DNA from: Crenotrichaceae bacterium
GTDB taxonomy: Bacteria > Pseudomonadota > Gammaproteobacteria > Methylococcales > DRLZ01
Assembly (NCBI GenBank): GCA_011322755.1
Contig: DRLZ01000223.1
Span: 1 to 11,182 of the forward strand
Direction: 5' to 3'
DNA length: 11,182 bases
Part shown: piece after piece, positions 6,007 through 11,182 of the stretch
Numbering within the stretch: position 1 is the first letter of the stretch
Layout: every line of letters starts with the position of its first letter
Translations under genes and position numbers: made by a program
Notes under the pieces: generated by a model
Databases searched by the model: none
Told to the model about the DNA's origin: nothing
Seen by the model: the letters and a program-made list of their open reading frames with translations, nothing else

Positions 6007-6246
6007 ATGAGTGATAAGATAGAAGATCGCGTAAAAAGCATCGTAAAAGAACAATTGGGTGTTAAGGATGAAATTGCCACAGATGCATCATTTGTAGATG
6101 ATTTAGGGGCTGATTCACTGGATACAGTTGAATTGGTAATGGCCTTGGAGGAAGAATTCGAGTGTGAGATTCCAGATGAGGAAGCTGAAAAAATTACCAC
6201 GGTTCAGCAAGCGATTGATTATGTCACTGCCAATCTGAGTTCCTGA
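6007..6246 (+). CDS. acpP: Acyl carrier protein (AcpP)
   Basis: AcpP carries growing acyl chains on a 4'-phosphopantetheine arm and is the shared substrate of FabD, FabH, FabG, FabF and PlsX. The 79-residue acidic protein has the attachment Ser at position 37 of the translated product in [20 protein letters not shown], and helix III follows as [12 protein letters not shown]. Almost all residues match E. coli AcpP. It has one Cys (C53) where E. coli has Thr; I think other bacteria share it. I chose the ATG at 6007, preceded by GAGG (5995-5998) at eight bases. An in-frame GTG at 5986 would add seven residues not found in the family and would use up the ribosome site. It is set apart by a 120-bp gap before and a 508-bp gap after, so it is probably also made as a short single-gene transcript. 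Confidence 0.98.
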   Translation: MSDKIEDRVKSIVKEQLGVKDEIATDASFVDDLGADSLDTVELVMALEEEFECEIPDEEAEKITTVQQAIDYVTANLSS

Positions 6247-6261
6247 ATCACTTTAAGTGCA

Positions 6262-6306
6262 ATATCGGTGTAAATGTATAGTCTCTGTATTTTTGTACAC
6301 CGATAT
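6262..6306 (+). repeat. Hairpin downstream of acpP
   Basis: ATATCGGTGTA (6262-6272) pairs perfectly with TACACCGATAT (6296-6306) across a 23-nt loop. One mismatch further out, GC (6259-6260) can pair with GC (6308-6309). It begins 16 bases after the acpP stop. No U-tract follows, so it is more likely an mRNA 3'-end stabiliser, a processing site or a regulator site than an intrinsic terminator. Confidence 0.6.
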
Positions 6307-6472
6307 CGCTCGTGTATTTCTCTCGAGCTGCCGAGCCAGGCCAGTCAGTGTGAATAGCCACTTACGCTCCGTGAAAGAGAAAAAGTCGATTTCATGAGTC
6401 TTTATTTATGACTGGACTCGGAAAGATCTTAGTTCGTTTTGTAAGTGAGTCAAAGGTGAGTTGTCATTTTTT

Positions 6473-6481
6473 TGTGATAAT
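6473..6481 (+). promoter_or_regulatory. Possible extended -10 promoter upstream of fabF
   Basis: TGTGATAAT reads as TG-N-GATAAT, five of six matches to the -10 hexamer with the extended TG at the right place. No -35 match is visible at 16-18 bp. It would start near 6488 and give a 5' leader of roughly 265 nt for fabF. This is weak evidence, but a promoter somewhere in this gap would be expected from its size. Confidence 0.28.
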
Positions 6482-6754
6482 CTGCAGCAAGGGAACTGAA
6501 TAAAAAATAAGTATAAACCTTTGGTCGGATTCTACTATTTTTCTATAAGTTTGCCGTATATTACTTTGCTAACCGGCCTAACTGGGTATGTCTGACTTCC
6601 TTAATTTTTCCTGTGTTTAGTATTTCCGCGGGCTCTTCGACATTCATTCTCGGTCATGCTGATGGTAATAACAATAAATACCTGGAGGACCGCGCAGAGG
6701 AATGTTATTAAGGTGCTACGTTGCTTCTATCAACCCTTATGATCAAGGTGTCTT

Positions 6755-8002
6755 TTGCGTAATCGCCGTGTTGTTGTTACAGGGTTAGGGGTTATTACAC
6801 CTCTGGGTCTGGATGTTGTGTCTAGCTGGGACGGTATTATTAATGGCCGTAGTGGTATCACTATGCTGGAATTGTTTGATACTACTGGGTTTGCGACCCG
6901 TTTTGGCGGTGCTGTCAAAGGCTTTAATGTCAGTCAATATATGACAGCAAAAGAAGCGCGTCGCATGGATGGCTTTATTCACTATGGGATTGCAGCAGGA
7001 ACCCAGGCGATAACGCATTCCGGGCTGGAGGTGACTGATCAAAACCGTGATCGTATTGGTGTCGCCATGGGTGCGGGTATTGGCGGTATAACCGGCATTG
7101 TTGAAGGCCATCAGAATCTGTTGGATGGCGGTCCCAGAAAAATATCTCCTTTTTTTGTTCCTGGCAATATTATCAACATGTTGTCGGGTAATTTCTCAAT
7201 GCGTTATGGATTGAGAGGGCCGAATATTTCTGCGGTGAGTGCCTGTGCGACAGGATGTCACAATATTGGTGAGGCCGTACGCATGGTGCAGTATGGTGAT
7301 GCTGATGTCATGGTTGCCGGTGGAGCTGAAATGTCAACCAATTGTCCTACCGCGCTCGGTGGCTTTGTTGCTACGCGTGCGTTATCACAGCGCAATGACA
7401 ATCCTCAGATTGCCAGTCGTCCATGGGATAGAGACAGAGATGGCTTTGTACTCAGTGATGGCGCAGGTGTTGTTGTCGTGGAAGAGTTAGAACATGCTTT
7501 AAAGCGTGACGCCCAGATTTATGCCGAAATCATCGGCTACGGACGTAGTTCTGACGCTTATCATATGACTCAACCTGCGCCTGGCGGTGAAGGCGGGGCG
7601 CTTTGTATGCGCAATGCAATGCGGGATGCAGGTGTGAATACAAACGAGCTGGATTATATCAATGCACACGGCACTTCAACTGTAGCTGGAGATATCGCTG
7701 AAACAAAAGCAATTAAACTGGCACTCGGAGATGATGCCTATTCAACCGCGATTAGTTCAACAAAATCGATGACAGGGCACATGCTCGGCGCTGCGGGCAG
7801 TGTTGAGGCGGTTTTTTCTATTCTGGCAATCAAAGACCAGATTATTCCTGCAACAATTAATCTGGATAATCAGGATCCCGAGTGTGATCTGGATTATGTG
7901 CCTGGTAGTTCTCGCCAGACTCAGGTCGATGTTGTGATGTCAAATTCCTTTGGTTTTGGCGGTACCAACGGTACATTGATATTCCGTCGCTTTTCTGGGT
8001 AA
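6755..8002 (+). CDS. fabF: Beta-ketoacyl-ACP synthase II (FabF)
   Basis: FabF elongates acyl-ACP with malonyl-ACP and in E. coli tunes unsaturated chain length with temperature. The 415-residue protein has the KAS I/II triad C164 (SACATGCH), H305 (NAHGTST) and H342 (TGHMLGAAG), with K337 before the last, and the closing SFGFGGTN loop. It reads RVVVTGLGVITPLG at the N-terminus, level with E. coli FabF. The only usable start is TTG at 6755: an in-frame TGA stands at 6740-6742 and no ATG or GTG lies between. AAGGTG (6745-6750) is correctly spaced before it. A weak start codon and overlapping short frames suggest controlled or coupled initiation. A one-base error in the TTTT at 6753-6756 could instead join an ATG at 6739, but nothing else supports this. 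Confidence 0.97.
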   Translation: MRNRRVVVTGLGVITPLGLDVVSSWDGIINGRSGITMLELFDTTGFATRFGGAVKGFNVSQYMTAKEARRMDGFIHYGIAAGTQAITHSGLEVTDQNRDRIGVAMGAGIGGITGIVEGHQNLLDGGPRKISPFFVPGNIINMLSGNFSMRYGLRGPNISAVSACATGCHNIGEAVRMVQYGDADVMVAGGAEMSTNCPTALGGFVATRALSQRNDNPQIASRPWDRDRDGFVLSDGAGVVVVEELEHALKRDAQIYAEIIGYGRSSDAYHMTQPAPGGEGGALCMRNAMRDAGVNTNELDYINAHGTSTVAGDIAETKAIKLALGDDAYSTAISSTKSMTGHMLGAAGSVEAVFSILAIKDQIIPATINLDNQDPECDLDYVPGSSRQTQVDVVMSNSFGFGGTNGTLIFRRFSG

Positions 8003-8034
8003 TAATAACTATCGGCAACGGCTTTTATGAGTGC

Positions 8035-8046
8035 AATCAGCTGATT
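8035..8046. repeat. 12-bp palindrome before pabC
   Basis: AATCAGCTGATT is a perfect palindrome ending ten bases before the pabC ATG, where a ribosome site would normally lie; no clear Shine-Dalgarno sequence is present. It could form a small RNA hairpin, or bind a dimeric regulator, or be chance. Confidence 0.35.
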
Positions 8047-8056
8047 ACAATGTTAA

Positions 8057-8890
8057 ATGGGTTGTTCAACACTGATTAATGGCAAGCCGGTCACTGTGCT
8101 CGATGTCAACGATCGAGGTGTGCAGTATGGTGACGGTTTGTTTGAAACCATTGCGATTACTCAAGGTCAGCCAGAATTTCTTGGGCGGCACCTGTTACGG
8201 CTTGAGTCAGGTTGCAAGCGACTTCATATTGATTATCCTGGACACCAAATTTTATCAGAAGACATCAAATTCCTGTGTTCAGAGCGACAATCTGCTGTTG
8301 TAAAGTTACAAATCACTTCAGGTAACAGTCTGCGTGGTTATCGACGCCCATCCTGTATCGTGCCGAATCGAATCGTAACCTGTCGATCGCTTGCGCATCA
8401 ATCACAATCGCCTCATCAAAATGGAATCCGGCTGAGATTGTGCCGTCATCGTTTGTCAGTAAATCCCACGTTCGCAGGAATCAAACACTTAAACCGCCTG
8501 GATCAGGTGATTGCAAGAAATGAATGGTGTTGTGATGATATTCAAGAGGGCGTCATGCTTGATGCTGATGGCTATGTGATTGAGGGGACAATGAGTAATT
8601 TGTTTCTGGTTTCTGAGGGACGATTGATAACTGCGTTACTTGATCGTGCAGGTGTCGCCGGTATTGTACGTTCAGTTATACTGGAACAAGCACATCAACA
8701 CGGTGTTGATGTATCAATTCAGCGTGTCAGGCTGGCTGATGTATACAATGCAGACGAAATCTTTATGACAAATAGTGTCATTGGTATCTGGCCAGTACGC
8801 CAGTTTGAAACCTTGCAGTATCAACCCGGGTTGTTGGCTCAGGATGCACGGAGCTGGGTTTTGAATGCAGTCGACAGGTTGAAGGCATGA
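8057..8890 (+). CDS. pabC: Aminodeoxychorismate lyase (PabC)
   Basis: PabC is a PLP enzyme of fold type IV that releases pyruvate from 4-amino-4-deoxychorismate to give p-aminobenzoate for folate. The 277-residue protein has DRGVQYGDGLFET (19-31), the PLP-binding Lys K143 in GIKHLNRLDQV, the EGTMSNLF loop and the GVAGIVRS cofactor phosphate segment. The K-H-L-N-R context and its place between fabF and mltG point to PabC rather than branched-chain or D-amino-acid aminotransferase, which share the fold. Length is close to that of E. coli (269). The ribosome site is weak and a palindrome lies just upstream. The last bases overlap the mltG start as ATGA. Confidence 0.94.
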   Translation: MGCSTLINGKPVTVLDVNDRGVQYGDGLFETIAITQGQPEFLGRHLLRLESGCKRLHIDYPGHQILSEDIKFLCSERQSAVVKLQITSGNSLRGYRRPSCIVPNRIVTCRSLAHQSQSPHQNGIRLRLCRHRLSVNPTFAGIKHLNRLDQVIARNEWCCDDIQEGVMLDADGYVIEGTMSNLFLVSEGRLITALLDRAGVAGIVRSVILEQAHQHGVDVSIQRVRLADVYNADEIFMTNSVIGIWPVRQFETLQYQPGLLAQDARSWVLNAVDRLKA

Positions 8891-9894
8891 TTCGCTGGTT
8901 TCTGTTTTCGGGTTTGATTGTTGCCAGCATCATTCTTGGCATTGCGTATCGTGATTATCACCAGTTTCTGAATCATCCGTCAGAGAACGATCAAGCTGTG
9001 GTGTTTGAAGTCATGCAAGGTGATTCTCTGGGAGTAGTCAGTTCCCGTTTGCAGGAAGCTGGTCTAATCAACAATAACCGCTGGTTCAAGCTTCTGGCAT
9101 TCAAGAGTAAGGCAGAAGCCAGTATTAAAACCGGTGTGTATAGTATTCAACCAGCGACCACGCCGGTAACCATACTTTCTACTCTGGTTGCTGGTCGTGT
9201 CAATCAATACTCCATTACTTTTGTTGAAGGGTGGTCATTCAAGCAACTACTGCAAGTGCTTGGAAAAAATGTACACATTAAACAGACAATTACAGGGATG
9301 TCGTACGATGCGATCATGAGTCGGCTAGGATATCCAGGTCAACATCCTGAAGGACGTTTTTTCCCTGAAACCTACTTTTTTATTAACAATACCAGTGATC
9401 TGGACATACTCAAACGTGCATATGAAAAAATGCAAAAAAACCTAACTGAAGAGTGGGAGAATAGAGATCGAAAGTTGCCACTGAAAACACCGTATGAGGC
9501 TCTCATCCTGGCATCAATCATAGAAAAAGAAACAGGGCGAGCCGGAGAGCGAGCAGAAATTGCAGGAGTTTTCATTCGGCGACTGCGAAAAAACATGTTG
9601 TTGCAAACTGATCCAACGGTTATTTATGGCATGGGTGAGCGTTACAAAGGTAATATCCGCCGTAAAGACCTGCGAACTGACACGCCTTACAATACCTATA
9701 CCCGGTTTGGGTTGCCACCCACTCCGATTGCCATGCCTGGGCAGGCAGCTTTACACGCAGCAGTACATCCAAAACAGGGTGATACACTTTTTTTTGTTGC
9801 GAAAGGAAATGGCTCGCATATCTTTTCTGCCACATTAAAACAACATAATCAGGCAGTGAATCAATACCAGAAAAAACAGAGGGTCAAGCAGTGA
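8887..9894 (+). CDS. mltG: Endolytic murein transglycosylase MltG
   Basis: MltG (formerly YceG) cleaves nascent glycan strands in the inner membrane and may set where peptidoglycan polymerisation ends. The 335-residue protein has a single N-terminal membrane segment (about residues 4-20), then a LysM-like region (VMQGDSLGVVSSRLQEAGLI, 42-61), then the catalytic YceG domain. The catalytic Glu is E213 in LASIIEKETG, equivalent to E218 of E. coli. The LQTDPTVIYGMGERYKG and YNTYTRFGLPPTPIAMPG segments are diagnostic. The ATG overlaps the pabC stop in ATGA, with GAAGG (8881-8885) directly before, so it depends on pabC translation. It is joined to tmk by a similar overlap. Confidence 0.97.
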   Translation: MIRWFLFSGLIVASIILGIAYRDYHQFLNHPSENDQAVVFEVMQGDSLGVVSSRLQEAGLINNNRWFKLLAFKSKAEASIKTGVYSIQPATTPVTILSTLVAGRVNQYSITFVEGWSFKQLLQVLGKNVHIKQTITGMSYDAIMSRLGYPGQHPEGRFFPETYFFINNTSDLDILKRAYEKMQKNLTEEWENRDRKLPLKTPYEALILASIIEKETGRAGERAEIAGVFIRRLRKNMLLQTDPTVIYGMGERYKGNIRRKDLRTDTPYNTYTRFGLPPTPIAMPGQAALHAAVHPKQGDTLFFVAKGNGSHIFSATLKQHNQAVNQYQKKQRVKQ

Positions 9895-10517
9895 TGCTGG
9901 GAAAAATGATTACTCTGGAAGGTGTTGAGGGTGCGGGTAAAAGTACTCAGCTAGTGATGTTGGTTGATTATTTACGTCAACACGGTGTTTCTGTTGTTTC
10001 CACGCGCGAACCAGGCGGAACCTTGTTAGGTGAGAAAATACGCGGAATACTTTTGAATGACGATGGTGTTTGTATTTCGGATGAGTCGGAATTATTATTA
10101 ATGTTTACTGCTCGCCAACAACATCTGCAAGAGGTGATTAAGCCGGCGCTGGCGAAAGGTCAATGGGTGGTTTGTGATCGTTTTATTGATGCCAGTTATG
10201 CATATCAATCAGGTGGGCGAGGAATGGATCAGCATCGTGTTCAGCGGCTTGAAGATTGGGTGTTGGCCGGGTTTAAACCAGATTTAACCTTATTGCTTGA
10301 TGTGCCTGTGTCAGCCGGTTTCAGTCGAATACAGAATCGAGGAAAAGACCGTATTGAACAGGAAAATTCTGCTTTTTTTGAGCGTGTCAGGAGAACATAT
10401 CTTCAGCGGGCAGAATCAGATTATTCCCGAATCAAGGTGATCGACTCGTCGCAACCTGTTGATGTTGTGGCTAACGCTATTCAGTCTTGCGTGGATGCGT
10501 TGATTGCTTTGTCCTGA
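9894..10517 (+). CDS. tmk: Thymidylate kinase
   Basis: Tmk phosphorylates dTMP to dTDP for DNA synthesis. The 207-residue protein has a P-loop GVEGAGKST (10-18), the TREPGGT segment, the DR motif in VCDRFIDASYAYQSGGRG, and a LID region with basic residues (NRGKDRIEQEN). The lack of Arg in the P-loop together with a basic LID is the E. coli-like type II arrangement. The ATG at 9894 overlaps the last base of the mltG stop (TGATG), with AGAGGG (9878-9883) upstream. A GTG at 9891 would add one residue, and an ATG at 9906 would remove four; the choice among these is not certain. The stop lies 11 bases before holB. Confidence 0.97.
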   Translation: MLGKMITLEGVEGAGKSTQLVMLVDYLRQHGVSVVSTREPGGTLLGEKIRGILLNDDGVCISDESELLLMFTARQQHLQEVIKPALAKGQWVVCDRFIDASYAYQSGGRGMDQHRVQRLEDWVLAGFKPDLTLLLDVPVSAGFSRIQNRGKDRIEQENSAFFERVRRTYLQRAESDYSRIKVIDSSQPVDVVANAIQSCVDALIALS

Positions 10518-10528
10518 TATCTAAAAAT

Positions 10529-11182
10529 ATGGAGAATACAGTTTACCCCTGGTTGTCTGACGTTGATTTGCAGCTCGGCGCCTATATCAAGGCAGATAAA
10601 GTTCCGCATGCGATAATGATAAGCGGCTGCGCAGGAATAGGAAAAAGAGCATTAACGCGTTCATTCGCGAAACGCTTGTTGTGTGAGTCGGAGACCTGTT
10701 CAGCTCATGGATGTCATCAGTGTCAAAGTTGCTTGCTGTTTGAAGCAGGGAATCACCCAGATTATTATTTATTGCAGCCATTGGAAGCAGCTAAACAGAT
10801 TCTGGTTGATGAGGTACGGCAATTGAATCAAAACTTAAAGTTACATCCGCAATACACGCAATATCGTGTTGTGGTGATTATATTGGCAGAGCAGTTGAAC
10901 ATGGCAGCTGCAAACAGTTTTTTGAAAACACTGGAAGAACCCGGGCAGCGAACTGTTTTCCTGCTGGTTTCAAACACGCCATCATCAGTGATGCCGACAA
11001 TCTTGTCACGCTGTCAGCAGATACGTATCGCTGTTCCGTCACTCGAACATGTCACCCGATGGTTGGAGCAGTCGCAACATATTGAAGATGCTCGTAGTCT
11101 GGCTGCTTTTTCAGGCGCGGCTCCGTTGTTGGCGGTTGAGCTCTATAGTCATCATGGGTATGAGCACAGACTAGCAGTGTTA
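10529..11182 (+). CDS. holB: DNA polymerase III subunit delta' (HolB), 5' part
   Basis: This open frame runs 218 codons to the window edge with no stop, so it is cut by the window, not broken. Delta' is the clamp-loader subunit that works with delta and tau/gamma to load the beta clamp. The product begins MENTVYPWLSDVD, like MRWYPWLRPDFE of E. coli. It has a degenerate Walker A (GCAGIGKR, 33-40, ending in Arg instead of Ser/Thr), zinc-ligand cysteines C52, C62, C65 and C68, the HPDYYLLQP segment, AAANSFLKTLEEP, and the SRC motif in LSRCQQ. Non-ATP-binding delta' with a zinc module is normal in this family. The Cys pattern and the place after tmk favour HolB over DnaX. No strong ribosome site precedes the ATG, which lies 11 bases after tmk. 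Confidence 0.95.
   Translation, partial: MENTVYPWLSDVDLQLGAYIKADKVPHAIMISGCAGIGKRALTRSFAKRLLCESETCSAHGCHQCQSCLLFEAGNHPDYYLLQPLEAAKQILVDEVRQLNQNLKLHPQYTQYRVVVIILAEQLNMAAANSFLKTLEEPGQRTVFLLVSNTPSSVMPTILSRCQQIRIAVPSLEHVTRWLEQSQHIEDARSLAAFSGAAPLLAVELYSHHGYEHRLAVL

Larger units (their letters stand above)
6247..6754. other. Long acpP-fabF intergenic region (508 bp)
   Basis: No convincing gene is present; the ATG frames are all under about 32 codons and lack good ribosome sites. The region holds a hairpin at 6262-6306, a possible extended -10 promoter at 6473-6481, a GAGTC/GACTC pair (6396-6400, 6415-6419) and an 8-bp inverted pair TAATAACA/TGTTATTA (6666-6673, 6703-6710) around GGAGG. Three short frames overlap or end near the fabF start: 6656-6742, 6702-6788 and 6739-6762. 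From memory the same gap in E. coli is under 100 bp. Confidence 0.55.

Noticed and set aside
6274..6354. Short frame of 27 codons after acpP as a gene
   Set aside because: It lies mostly in the hairpin, lacks a ribosome site and resembles no protein I know.
10529..11182. HolB as a broken or mutated clamp-loader ATPase because Walker A ends in Arg
   Set aside because: Delta' normally lacks a working ATP site, and the open end is the window edge.

Overview
The window is the conserved bacterial phospholipid and fatty-acid synthesis cluster of a gammaproteobacterium. All host genes lie on the + strand in the order yceD - rpmF - plsX - fabH - fabD - fabG - acpP - fabF - pabC - mltG - tmk - holB, which I recall as the Escherichia coli order without a gap. 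The proteins look gammaproteobacterial: an L32 without zinc cysteines, an AcpP close to the E. coli one, and a thymidylate kinase with a basic LID. The DNA is moderately AT-rich, several starts are GTG or TTG, and ribosome-binding sites are often weak, so an enteric bacterium is unlikely. I cannot name the genus.

Layout. Positions 1-382 are AT-rich with no supported gene. Positions 383-1021 encode a REP-associated-type Y1 (HUH) transposase. It stands at the edge of the cluster, where E. coli has maf-type/rluC genes. Positions 1022-1386 are non-coding and hold three inverted repeats, two copies of the 9-mer GGCACTAGA and two candidate promoters firing into yceD. Positions 1387-5886 hold yceD-rpmF-plsX-fabH-fabD-fabG. 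A 120-bp promoter-like gap precedes acpP (6007-6246). A 508-bp gap then separates acpP from fabF and contains a long hairpin and a possible extended -10 promoter. Positions 6755-10517 hold fabF-pabC-mltG-tmk, the last three joined by overlapping stop and start codons. holB begins at 10529 and runs off the right edge.

How the genes work together. FabD loads malonyl groups onto AcpP, FabH starts chains from acyl-CoA, FabG reduces the ketoacyl product, and FabF elongates. PlsX moves finished acyl chains from ACP to phosphate for phospholipid synthesis. YceD/L32 tie the operon to ribosome production, MltG to cell-wall synthesis, PabC to folate, and Tmk/HolB to DNA replication. All catalytic residues I could check in the metabolic enzymes are present.

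I see no new multi-gene system. The points worth checking are local: a transposase with His where relatives have the nucleophilic Tyr, the structured region upstream of yceD, possible leaderless starts for yceD and fabD, an acidic tail on L32, the promoter region of acpP, and the long gap before a TTG-started fabF. Alignments to known proteins were made from memory; no search was run.
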